Shown here one piece after another: positions 43,954-52,257 of a DNA stretch of 64,000 nucleotides; positions within the stretch are counted from its first letter, which is position 1; the number at the start of each line of letters is the position of its first letter. The stretch is from Paenibacillus mangrovi (GTDB taxonomy: Bacteria; Bacillota; Bacilli; Paenibacillales; Paenibacillaceae), in the NCBI RefSeq assembly GCF_022898935.1, contig NZ_JALIRP010000008.1, positions 124,001 through 188,000 on the forward strand, given 5' to 3'. The translations under genes and the position numbers were made by a program. Below the pieces are notes generated by a model. That model did not search any database. It was not told where the DNA came from and saw only the letters and a program-made list of their open reading frames with translations.

Positions 43954-44718
43954 TTACACGTTAAGCCATTTTTTGAACAGATGCTTGGTGGTTTGCTTGT
44001 TGATCTCCGCAATGGAAGTTGTCAGCGGAATTCCTTTCGGACAGGAACGCACGCAGTTCTGCGAGTTGCCGCAGCCCTCAATGCCGCCGTCATCCATCAG
44101 GGCATCCAGACGCTCTTCGGAGTTCATTTCACCCGTAGGATGAGCATTGAACAGACGGACCTGAGAAATTGCCGCAGGACCGATAAAATCGGACTTTTCA
44201 TTCACGTTCGGGCAAGCTTCGAGACATACGCCACAAGTCATGCACTTGGACAGCTCATAAGCCCATTGACGTTTTTTCTCCGCCATGCGCGGTCCAGGAC
44301 CGAGATCGTACGTACCATCGATCGGAACCCATGCCTTGACGCGCTTCAGTGCATTAAACATCCGGCTGCGGTCGATGACAAGGTCACGGACAACCGGGAA
44401 TGTTCTCATCGGCTGCACGCGGATCGGCTGTTCCAATTTATCAACCAGTGCGGCACAAGCCTGGCGTGGCTTGCCGTTGATGACCATGGAGCAGGCACCG
44501 CAGACCTCCTCGAGACAGTTTGATTCCCAACATACCGGGGCTACTTTTTCGCCCTTGTTGTTCAGCGGGTTGCGCTGAATTTCCATCAGGGCGCTGATTA
44601 CGTTCATACCCGGGCGATAAGGAAGCTCGAATTCCTCAACATAAGATGCAGAGTCCGGGCTGTCCTGACGGGTAATAATAAACTTCACTGTTTTGGTTGA
44701 AGCAGTTTGTTCCGCCAT
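43954..44718 (-). CDS. sdhB: Succinate dehydrogenase iron-sulfur subunit
   Basis: 254 residues, the iron-sulfur part of complex II. One cysteine cluster reads CWESNCLEEVCGACSM around 63-78 (2Fe-2S), and CMTCGVCLEACPN plus CGNSQNCVRSCPKG supply the 4Fe-4S and 3Fe-4S ligands. Passes electrons from the SdhA flavin to menaquinone in the membrane. Last gene of sdhCAB, 15 bp after sdhA. Confidence 0.93.
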   Translation of the reverse strand: MAEQTASTKTVKFIITRQDSPDSASYVEEFELPYRPGMNVISALMEIQRNPLNNKGEKVAPVCWESNCLEEVCGACSMVINGKPRQACAALVDKLEQPIRVQPMRTFPVVRDLVIDRSRMFNALKRVKAWVPIDGTYDLGPGPRMAEKKRQWAYELSKCMTCGVCLEACPNVNEKSDFIGPAAISQVRLFNAHPTGEMNSEERLDALMDDGGIEGCGNSQNCVRSCPKGIPLTTSIAEINKQTTKHLFKKWLNV

Positions 44719-44733
44719 GTCAAATCCCCCTTC

Positions 44734-46479
44734 TTACTTCTCTTTGGAATAGTCGCGGATCCGTGGAGGGATCAACGAAACGTCAACCGGCTCATAAGAG
44801 ATTTCTGGACCATCCGGCGTCCAAGTCGCTTTGGTGGTTTTCAGGAACTCTTCATCATTGCGGTCCGGGAATTCCGGTTTGTAATGGGCACCGCGGCTTT
44901 CATTGCGCAGCAGTGCTCCAAGCGTCATGGCTTCCGCAAGCTCAAGCATGTTCCACAATTGACGTGTAAAAGATGCTCCAGGGTTGTTCCAGCGCGACTT
45001 ATCGTTGATGTTGATGTTCTTATAGCGCTGCTTCATGTCTTTGATCTTGCCGATGGTCTGTTCCAATCTATCGTTATAACGGACAACCGTCATGTTGGCG
45101 TTCATCATTTCGCCCAGCTCTTTATGCAGTCCATAGGCGTTTTCGTTGCCGTCCATCTTAAGGATGTTTTCGTATTTGTCATCCTGCTGCTTTTTGTATC
45201 TGTCGAACACGGTGGACGATACGTCTGCAGCGGATTTTTTAAGTCCTTTGATATATTCAACCGCTTTAGGACCGGCTACCATACCGCCATAGATGGCAGA
45301 TACAAGCGAGTTGGCTCCCAGACGGTTCGCGCCATGGTATTGATAATCACATTCGCCGGCAGCGAACAAGCCTGGAATATTGGTCATTTGGTTGTAATCG
45401 ACCCACATGCCGCCCATGGAATAGTGCACGGCTGGGAAGATTTTCATCGGAATTTTACGAGGGTCATCGCCTACGAATTTCTCGTAGATTTCGATGATGC
45501 CGCCAAGCTTAACGTCGAGTTCCTTCGGATCTTTATGGGACAAATCGAGATAAACCGTGTTTTCGCCGTTAACGCCGAGCCCTTGGTTTACGCACACGTC
45601 AAAGATCTCGCGGGTAGCGATATCCCGTGGAACAAGGTTTCCGTAAGCCGGATATTTTTCCTCCAGGAAGTACCAAGGCTTGCCGTCTTTATAAGTCCAG
45701 ATCCGTCCGCCTTCACCACGAGCGGATTCGGACATCAGGCGCAGCTTGTCATCCCCTGGAATAGCCGTCGGGTGAATTTGAATGAATTCGCCGTTGGCAT
45801 AATGAACACCCTGCTGATACACGGCGCTTGCAGCTGTGCCCGTGTTAATAACGGAGTTGGTCGTTCTGCCGAAGATGATGCCAGGGCCGCCACTTGCAAG
45901 GATAACCGCATCGGCAGTAAACGTATGGATTTCCATCGTACGCAAATCCTGTGCACAAATGCCGCGGCATACACCATCGTCATCGATAACGGCGGACAAG
46001 AATTCCCAATTCTCATGTTTCGTTACAAGTCCTGCTGCCTCATGACGACGAACCTGCTCATCCAGCGCATACAGCAGCTGCTGACCGGTGGTTGCACCTG
46101 CATACGCCGTACGGTGATGCTTTGTACCACCGAAGCGGCGGAAATCAAGCAAACCTTCCGGAGTCCGGTTGAACATAACGCCCATACGGTCCATCAGGTG
46201 GATGATGCCAGGTGCCGCATCGCACATCGCTTTAACCGGAGGCTGATTGGCGAGGAAGTCGCCGCCGTACACGGTATCGTCAAAGTGGATCCAAGGGGAG
46301 TCGCCTTCACCTTTTGTGTTAACGGCTCCGTTAATTCCGCCCTGTGCACATACGGAGTGCGATCTTTTTACAGGGACCAAAGAAAATAAGTGAACATGGA
46401 CGCCGGCTTCTGCTGATTTGATGGTAGCCATCAGGCCAGCCAGACCGCCGCCCACGATAATGATGTTATTTGTTGCCAT
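44734..46479 (-). CDS. sdhA: Succinate dehydrogenase flavoprotein subunit
   Basis: 581 residues. FAD-binding GGGLAGLMATIKSAEAG near 9-25, the covalent-FAD His in the KHHRTAYAGATTGQQ segment, catalytic HPTAIPGDDKLRLMSESARGEGG around 236-258, and GECDYQYHGANRLGANSL near 376-393. Oxidises succinate to fumarate on the cytoplasmic side of the membrane in the TCA cycle. Long frames on the opposite strand here are by-products of its composition. Confidence 0.95.
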   Translation of the reverse strand: MATNNIIIVGGGLAGLMATIKSAEAGVHVHLFSLVPVKRSHSVCAQGGINGAVNTKGEGDSPWIHFDDTVYGGDFLANQPPVKAMCDAAPGIIHLMDRMGVMFNRTPEGLLDFRRFGGTKHHRTAYAGATTGQQLLYALDEQVRRHEAAGLVTKHENWEFLSAVIDDDGVCRGICAQDLRTMEIHTFTADAVILASGGPGIIFGRTTNSVINTGTAASAVYQQGVHYANGEFIQIHPTAIPGDDKLRLMSESARGEGGRIWTYKDGKPWYFLEEKYPAYGNLVPRDIATREIFDVCVNQGLGVNGENTVYLDLSHKDPKELDVKLGGIIEIYEKFVGDDPRKIPMKIFPAVHYSMGGMWVDYNQMTNIPGLFAAGECDYQYHGANRLGANSLVSAIYGGMVAGPKAVEYIKGLKKSAADVSSTVFDRYKKQQDDKYENILKMDGNENAYGLHKELGEMMNANMTVVRYNDRLEQTIGKIKDMKQRYKNININDKSRWNNPGASFTRQLWNMLELAEAMTLGALLRNESRGAHYKPEFPDRNDEEFLKTTKATWTPDGPEISYEPVDVSLIPPRIRDYSKEK

Positions 46480-46494
46480 TCACGCTCACTCTCC

Positions 46495-47163
46495 TTAACT
46501 AAGAACTGACTTTACAGTATCAAGCATTACTGATGCTCCCTGGAATTCCGCTCCGCGGAATGCAACCATGGACAGCACGAGCATTAGAGCCATCACAACA
46601 AACAGCGTCATGCAGATGTAAGAAGATACACGCTGCGCACGTGGTCCCACCGTAATACCCCAGCTGACAAGGAAGGACCAGAGGCCATTGGCGAAGTGGA
46701 ACGATGCGGATACGACACCGATCAGGTACAAGGTGAATAGCCCCGGCTGTACCATGATGTTATGCATTACGCTGCCCAGCTCTTCATGGGTTACATTACC
46801 CAGTGCCACCTGTATACGGGTCTCATATAAGTGCCAGATGATGAATACAAAGGTAATCACACCCGTGATCCGCTGGAACAGGTAACGCCAGTTACGAGAA
46901 TACTGGAAATGCCCGTTATTCGGTTTGGCCTGGTAAGCAATATACAAACCGAAAATACCGTGGTAAATCAGCGGAATATAGATCAAAACCCACTCGAGCA
47001 AATAGACAAGCGGAAGATCGTTTAACAGCTTTACACCGGCATTAAAGCGATCGGGACCTCCCTCAAATGCCCCAAAATTCGTCAGCACATGCTCGATAAA
47101 AAACAAGCTGAGCGGAATGACTCCAAGAAGCGAATGCAGCTTTCTGGAATAATAACCATTCAT
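46495..47163 (-). CDS. sdhC: Succinate dehydrogenase cytochrome b558 subunit
   Basis: 222 residues with five membrane helices, the single haem-bearing anchor of the Bacillales type (no SdhD). Conserved His residues sit in the helix segments (LFFIEHVLTN, IYHGIFGLYIAYQ, FIIWHLYETR, ASFHFANGLW). I start at MNGYYSRK (47163), preceded by AAAGGGGC; an earlier start at 47202 lacks a site. First gene of the operon. Confidence 0.92.
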   Translation of the reverse strand: MNGYYSRKLHSLLGVIPLSLFFIEHVLTNFGAFEGGPDRFNAGVKLLNDLPLVYLLEWVLIYIPLIYHGIFGLYIAYQAKPNNGHFQYSRNWRYLFQRITGVITFVFIIWHLYETRIQVALGNVTHEELGSVMHNIMVQPGLFTLYLIGVVSASFHFANGLWSFLVSWGITVGPRAQRVSSYICMTLFVVMALMLVLSMVAFRGAEFQGASVMLDTVKSVLS

Positions 47164-47229
47164 AGATTGACGTGCCCCTTTCTCAATATACAACGTTTTC
47201 AAAATTCATTTTTCGACATTTCACAGTCA

Positions 47230-47248
47230 TTCACATGTTAGGTGTGAA
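47230..47248. promoter_or_regulatory. Inverted repeat in the sdhC/LysR divergent promoter
   Basis: TTCACA (47230-47235) and TGTGAA (47243-47248) form a perfect dyad with a 7-bp centre (TTCACA-N7-TGTGAA). A further TCACA half-site occurs at 47221-47225. It is placed as an operator for the divergent LysR protein would be; not an Fnr-type TGTGA-N6-TCACA. Confidence 0.4.
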
Positions 47249-47408
47249 CAACTTGTGGCACTTTTCATGTTACTCTTTTTTTTCTTATAATGGAATTGCA
47301 ATATAATTATTAATCATTATAATTTAGATGCATAAGCAGCGACTAATGATGAGTCTGCAATGATTTAAGTTATATAGAATCTATAACAAGATAGAGAAGG
47401 TGAACTTT

Positions 47409-48320
47409 ATGTTCGAGGACTTGGACGTATTCGCTACGATTGTCGAACAGTCTAGCCTGAATAAAGCCTCCAAGCTGTTGAATTTGTCACAGCCTGCCCT
47501 TTCCCGTAAAATCTCCAAGCTCGAGGATGAGCTGGGTGTCAGCTTGTTCAACCGGCGCGGCAAAAGACTTGAGCTTACCGCATTCGGACAGACGGCCTAT
47601 AACTTCGCTCTTGAACAACGTCAACAAAAGCAGAAGTTTTTGCAGATGATCGCCAAATATAAAGGGGATGACCAAATTTCCGTGACGCTTGGAGCCAGTC
47701 TGACAACGCTGCAGACCACACTGCCGCCGCTCGTGACTGCTTTTATGGAAAAGCATCCGACAGCCGAACTCAAGCTCATCACTGGCAAAACGCATGAAAT
47801 TGTATCGGCCGTACGCGATAAGAAACTGGATGCCGGTATCGTGGCCTCATCGATCAAGGAGCCGGGCCTCCACTGCACCGCTCTGTTTGACGATCATTTG
47901 GAGCTCGTCCTTCCCAAAAATCATCCCCTGTTTGAGCAGGAGGAAGTGGGCATGGACATGCTTCACGGTCTCCCCATGATCATATTCTCAACGGGAACGT
48001 GGTATCGTAAACTTACCGATGAGCTTTTTCATCGCGCGGGTGTCGTGCCGGATATCCGGATGGAGATGGATTCGTTTGAAGCCATCGTGCGTCTGTTACC
48101 GGCATGCAAGGCGGCTGCCTTGCTGCCCAAATCATATTTGCGAAGCCAACTGCTCGATGACAATGAACTCGTCACGATTCACATCCCGGCCTTAAAAGAA
48201 ACCCGGCGCACCACCTCGCTGATCTATTCGGAGAACGGGGGCTTAAGTGCTGGAGCCAAACGGTGGATTGAGGAAACTAAGTTTATTTTCGGACAATATG
48301 TAAACAAATATAACTCTTAG
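47409..48320 (+). CDS. LysR-family regulator divergent from sdhCAB
   Basis: 303 residues from an ATG preceded by GAAGGTGA. Winged helix at 1-60 (LNKASKLLNLSQPALSRKISKLEDELGVSLF), then an effector domain (VTLGASLTTLQTTLPPLV, KNHPLF). LysR proteins often regulate the divergent neighbour, here sdhCAB, in the way CcpC acts on TCA-cycle genes; this link is inferred from position only. Confidence 0.88.
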   Translation: MFEDLDVFATIVEQSSLNKASKLLNLSQPALSRKISKLEDELGVSLFNRRGKRLELTAFGQTAYNFALEQRQQKQKFLQMIAKYKGDDQISVTLGASLTTLQTTLPPLVTAFMEKHPTAELKLITGKTHEIVSAVRDKKLDAGIVASSIKEPGLHCTALFDDHLELVLPKNHPLFEQEEVGMDMLHGLPMIIFSTGTWYRKLTDELFHRAGVVPDIRMEMDSFEAIVRLLPACKAAALLPKSYLRSQLLDDNELVTIHIPALKETRRTTSLIYSENGGLSAGAKRWIEETKFIFGQYVNKYNS

Positions 48321-48357
48321 AAACATCCAGCTCGTAGCAGTTATCCAAAAAATGAAA

Positions 48358-48405
48358 GGCCCCTCGGAGTAGAATATCTCTACATCGATGGGCCATTCCT
48401 TTTTA
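48358..48405. terminator. Bidirectional terminator
   Basis: GGCCC...GGGCC arms with inner GTAGA/TCTAC stem, followed by CCTTTTTATT on the plus strand and preceded by A-rich sequence, between the LysR and antiporter genes. Confidence 0.75.
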
Positions 48406-48450
48406 TTAATAAGGTGAAAGCTTATCCGGCTTAGCCACCTTGCGCGCTGT

Positions 48451-49707
48451 TCATCCAGCCTCAGGTGACGTTGAGGAATCAGACTTAATTTCCAGACCCA
48501 GCTTGCGCGCTACTAGAGCGGTGGTGCTCGCCTGAAGCAAAATCGTCATCATAATCGCCATAAAGGTAATTGCGGATATCGTGCTTGCATGCGCCACGCC
48601 CATCCCGGCAATCATGCCGGACAAAGCTGCTGGAATTACGCCCGTTTCACGTACCCACATCATAAAAAGAAGTTCGCGCCAAGACCACTTCACTTTGCGG
48701 TCCGGAAGCGCGCACAGCAGAACCGTCAGCGGACGGGCAATAAACATCAACACGAGCACCACTCCAAGACTTGGCCAGAAGTATTGGCCAAGGGCATGGA
48801 AATCGACCTGGCTGCCAAGCATAATAAAGATGAGCATCCGCATCATGATGCTGGTATTATCCGCAAAACTCGCCGTTTCTTCCAGCTTGTCATCCATGGA
48901 CAATCCCATCGTGTCCGCATTCCCCCAGATCAGTCCGGCTACAAAGGTAGCCATAAATCCGCTGACATGAAGCATATCCCCAATTAAATAGGAAGAAAGT
49001 GCGACAACAATCATCGCAATCGTCGTGTAATCTTTAAGTACACCCACACGGAAATGCGCCACCAGATAGGTCAGTATGATCGAGACAACCGCCCCGACGA
49101 GAATGCCGCCGACGGCCGTTTTGACGAAATCCAAGGCCATGTTTCCGATATGCAGCGACTTGCCACTGGTCACCGCTGCCAGCAGTGCAAAGGTCAGAAT
49201 CGAGCCGGTGGCATCATTAAACGCCGATTCGCTTTCTACCGTCTCTCTTACCCGCTCTTTAATTTTCACCTGTTTAAAGACCGGAATAATTGAAGCTGGA
49301 TCCGTCGAAGCAATAACTGCAGCAGCGAGAAAGGAGAAGATCCAGTCCAGTCCAAACAAATAATGTACCGCAACGCCCACGATGCCTGCCGTAATCAGGA
49401 CGCCGGGTACTGCGAGCATTGAGAGTGTTATCCATACCTTCTTGAGGCCGCTAAGCGTAAGATTCCGGCCCCCATCGAACAGAATCAGTGCCGAACCAAC
49501 CGTCAAAATCATCTGATTCATGAGCGAACTGCTGGTGGTATTAATCAGGTGCATCCCTTGTCCGAGTACCATACCGGCAATAATAAATACAGCAACGTCA
49601 GGCAGTCTGAGCCAGGAAGCTATCCTTCCCGCCAGCATTCCGACCGTGATAATAAAGAGCAGCAGAATTAAGATATGATGAATGATTTCAGTAGTAGAGG
49701 ATTCCAT
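48451..49707 (-). CDS. Cation/proton antiporter (CPA family, NhaP2-like)
   Basis: 418 residues, about 12 membrane helices, including ASTDPASIIPVFKQV and ETVESESAFNDATGSIL, which hold the conserved Asp/Glu residues of the ion site. It lacks the cytosolic RCK domain found on longer NhaP2 proteins; the RCK gene next to it may supply the regulatory partner. Likely K+(or Na+)/H+ exchange. Third gene of the potassium operon, 19 bp after the RCK gene. Confidence 0.85.
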   Translation of the reverse strand: MESSTTEIIHHILILLLFIITVGMLAGRIASWLRLPDVAVFIIAGMVLGQGMHLINTTSSSLMNQMILTVGSALILFDGGRNLTLSGLKKVWITLSMLAVPGVLITAGIVGVAVHYLFGLDWIFSFLAAAVIASTDPASIIPVFKQVKIKERVRETVESESAFNDATGSILTFALLAAVTSGKSLHIGNMALDFVKTAVGGILVGAVVSIILTYLVAHFRVGVLKDYTTIAMIVVALSSYLIGDMLHVSGFMATFVAGLIWGNADTMGLSMDDKLEETASFADNTSIMMRMLIFIMLGSQVDFHALGQYFWPSLGVVLVLMFIARPLTVLLCALPDRKVKWSWRELLFMMWVRETGVIPAALSGMIAGMGVAHASTISAITFMAIMMTILLQASTTALVARKLGLEIKSDSSTSPEAG

Positions 49708-49725
49708 CTTAGGTCACTTCCCGCT

Positions 49726-50394
49726 TTAATTTACGTTAACGGCTTCGCTCTCGAAGCGGTCGATATTTTCATTTGAACCGATGATGACCATTATATCCCC
49801 TTTATGAAGCTGATCCATCGCTGTCGGAGCAACAATAACCTTTCCTTCGCGATGCAAAGCCACGATGCTGCAGCCGAACTTCGCGCGGGTGTTGACCTCG
49901 CTCAAGGTTCTGCCGTCCAGGCATTTAGGCACCGTCATTTCCACAATGCTGTACTCCTTGGACAATTCAATGTAGTCAAGCAGGTTTGGAGTGACCAGCT
50001 GATGGGCTACGCGGATCCCCATGTCTCTTTCCGGGAAAATCACTCGGTCAACGCCAAGCTTGCCCAAAGCGCGTCCATGAAGAATCGATATCGCCTTGGC
50101 AACGACGGTACGGACACCCAGATCTTTCAACAATATGGCAGCAAGAATGCTCATTTGGATATCGTCGCCAATCGCCACGATGCCGCAGTCAAAATTACGT
50201 ATGCCAAGGGATTTCAGAACTTCTTCATCCGTGGCATCGGCTACAACCGCATGAGTCAGGTATTCGCTCATATCGCTGACGACTTCTTCATTCTTGTCAA
50301 TTCCTAGCACCTCATATCCCAGATCGATCAGCTCCAGTGCAAGACTCGAGCCGAAACGGCCCAGACCGATGACAACAAACTGCTGTGTTTTCAT
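49726..50394 (-). CDS. Potassium uptake regulatory subunit (KtrA/TrkA RCK)
   Basis: 222 residues. RCK_N domain with the nucleotide-binding GLGRFGSSLALEL (10-22), the Asp of VLGIDKN binding ribose, and VADATDEEVL; C-terminal RCK_C domain at about 135-220. Such subunits gate KtrB with ATP/ADP and are often inhibited by c-di-AMP. Lies between KtrB and an antiporter gene, so it may serve either or both. Alternative name KtrC. Confidence 0.87.
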   Translation of the reverse strand: MKTQQFVVIGLGRFGSSLALELIDLGYEVLGIDKNEEVVSDMSEYLTHAVVADATDEEVLKSLGIRNFDCGIVAIGDDIQMSILAAILLKDLGVRTVVAKAISILHGRALGKLGVDRVIFPERDMGIRVAHQLVTPNLLDYIELSKEYSIVEMTVPKCLDGRTLSEVNTRAKFGCSIVALHREGKVIVAPTAMDQLHKGDIMVIIGSNENIDRFESEAVNVN

Positions 50395-50442
50395 TTCTCT
50401 CTTGATACTCCTTATATAATCAAATTTCTATGTTTCTATGCA

Positions 50443-51786
50443 TTACCCGATCGTAATCTTGCCTTCCGGATGACGGTACAGCTCTTTGCCTTTTTTAGGA
50501 CCAAGCGCATATGCCAGAGTTAGCGGACCCAAGCGGCCGGCAAACATCGTTAGGCTGATCAGAATCTTACCAACCACCGTCAAGTGTGAAGTGAGACCCA
50601 CGCTCAGCCCGACCGTGCCGAAGGCCGAGGTCGTTTCGTACAAGATCGTCAGGAAGTCGCTGTCCTCCGTCGTAGAGAGTATCATGGACACTCCCAGCAC
50701 CAGAAACAGAGCCAGGAAGGTAATCGTCAGTGCTTTGAAGATACGCTCCTGTGCCAAACGATAACGGAAAAGCACGATATCGTCGCGTCCACGGATCATG
50801 GCGACCACAGCCCCCACCAAAATGGTAAAAGTCGTCGTCTTGATCCCGCCCCCGGTGGAGCCCGGAGATGCGCCGATGAACATCAATATTACCATGAAAA
50901 ATTGGGAGGCTTGCCGCATGCTCGCAAGGTCTATTGTATTCGCCCCCGCCGTGCGCGTCGTCACCGACTGAAAGAAAGAAGCGAGAATCTTGCCGCCCCA
51001 GTCGAGCGAACCGAGTGTTGCAGGATTCGAATATTCAAAAATAAAGATGACAATCGTTCCAAACAGGATCAGCGCACCTGTCATCGACAGCACCACTTTG
51101 GAATGCAGCGACAGCTTCCGGTTTTTACGGTACTCCACCAAATCAGACAAGACGATAAAACCGAGACCGCCAGATACGATCAGGAACATGACAACGATGT
51201 TTACAATCGGATCATTCACATAACTTGTCAGGCTGTTAAAATGTCCGAACAGGTCAAAGCCCGCATTGTTAAACATTGAAACAGCGTGGAATATACCGAA
51301 ATAAATGGCCTGTCCAACTGGCATATCAAAGGACCAGCGGATGGCAAGCACTACGGCGGCACAGCCTTCAATGATGAGTGAAAAGAGCAGAACCTTGCGG
51401 ATTAGGCGTACGATGCCTTCCATCGTATTCTGGTTCATGGCCTCTTGAAGGATCAGGCGGTCACGCAGTGATATTTTGCGTTTAAGCACCAGAGAGAACA
51501 AGGTTGCCATGGTCATGAAGCCGAGACCACCCACCTGAATGAGCAGCATAATCACGATTTGGCCGAAGGTACTGAAATAAATGCCTGTATCTTGGACAAC
51601 TAAACCTGTAACACATGTTGCCGAGGTTGCGGTGAACAACGCATCAATAAAACGAAGCGGTTTTCCTGTTGTATTTGATATCGGCAAAGTGAGAAGTATG
51701 GCCCCGATCAGGATGATTGCGGCGAACCCCATTACGAGAATCTGCGGGGGCGACAATCGGAACCACTTGAATTTAGCTGTCAACAT
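50443..51786 (-). CDS. ktrB: Potassium uptake channel subunit KtrB (TrkH family)
   Basis: 447 residues with repeated M-P-M units and selectivity-filter segments such as TSATCVTGLVVQD, NNAGFDLFG, GGGIKTTT and FGTVGLSVGL. It forms the K+-conducting membrane part, driven by Na+ or the membrane potential. I start at ATG 51786 with GAGG five bases ahead; a GTG two codons earlier is less likely. First gene behind a c-di-AMP riboswitch and terminator. Confidence 0.9.
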   Translation of the reverse strand: MLTAKFKWFRLSPPQILVMGFAAIILIGAILLTLPISNTTGKPLRFIDALFTATSATCVTGLVVQDTGIYFSTFGQIVIMLLIQVGGLGFMTMATLFSLVLKRKISLRDRLILQEAMNQNTMEGIVRLIRKVLLFSLIIEGCAAVVLAIRWSFDMPVGQAIYFGIFHAVSMFNNAGFDLFGHFNSLTSYVNDPIVNIVVMFLIVSGGLGFIVLSDLVEYRKNRKLSLHSKVVLSMTGALILFGTIVIFIFEYSNPATLGSLDWGGKILASFFQSVTTRTAGANTIDLASMRQASQFFMVILMFIGASPGSTGGGIKTTTFTILVGAVVAMIRGRDDIVLFRYRLAQERIFKALTITFLALFLVLGVSMILSTTEDSDFLTILYETTSAFGTVGLSVGLTSHLTVVGKILISLTMFAGRLGPLTLAYALGPKKGKELYRHPEGKITIG

Positions 51787-51812
51787 ATCCACCTCTACTC
51801 AAAAAAGTCAAA

Positions 51813-51839
51813 ATAAAAAAAGCATCGGAAATCCAATGC
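51813..51839 (-). terminator. Riboswitch-controlled intrinsic terminator
   Basis: GCATTGGA/TCCGATGC hairpin (51839-51822) followed by TTTTTTTATTTTG on the minus strand, between riboswitch and ktrB start; the expression platform of the c-di-AMP switch. Confidence 0.75.
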
Positions 51840-51844
51840 CTTTC

Positions 51845-51985
51845 GGGTTGGGCTCCTGCTGCAAAACACCTACGAGGTTAGCTGACGGATTCGGGCATGC
51901 ACAGGTTGCCCTATTCGCTGCATTCTTAGCGAAATTCACCCCAAAATAATGGTTCCCCCGTTTTCGAACGGAAATTCGGCGTATG
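51845..51985 (-). ncRNA. c-di-AMP riboswitch (ydaO/yuaA type)
   Basis: On the minus strand the leader holds the hallmark segments of the ydaO class: CGGGGGAACC (51960-51951), TTGGGGTGAATT (51944-51933), GGGCAACC, and CCCGAATCCGTCAGCTAACC followed by TCGTAGGTG (51896 to about 51868). In known cases binding of c-di-AMP turns potassium uptake genes off, and the terminator immediately follows. Recognised from motif order rather than a covariance search. Confidence 0.88.
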
Positions 51986-52257
51986 TATTATTTATTTCAA
52001 TTGCATCAAAATTATAATCCTTATTGTTTTACATCACAAAGCCATTATTTGAATAAAAACGTTCGAATACAGCCTGATTACATCACAAATCTCATAAAAG
52101 TGTGCCATTTTCTTGCGTTTACAAAACTTTTCCCTTGGTTTCATTGCTTTTTCATACCTCGAATGCTTCAAAACCTGGCTTTGATGGACATCGTATGCTA
52201 TGTTTACGGTTATAATATGTTTATCACACAATATAACCAAGTTAAAGGGGGCACTAC

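Noticed and set aside
44707..46389. 560-residue frame on the plus strand
   Set aside because: Lies wholly opposite sdhA, whose motifs are complete; a composition effect.
47221..47250. Fnr box
   Set aside because: The half-sites point the other way (TTCACA...TGTGAA) and the spacing differs from TGTGA-N6-TCACA.
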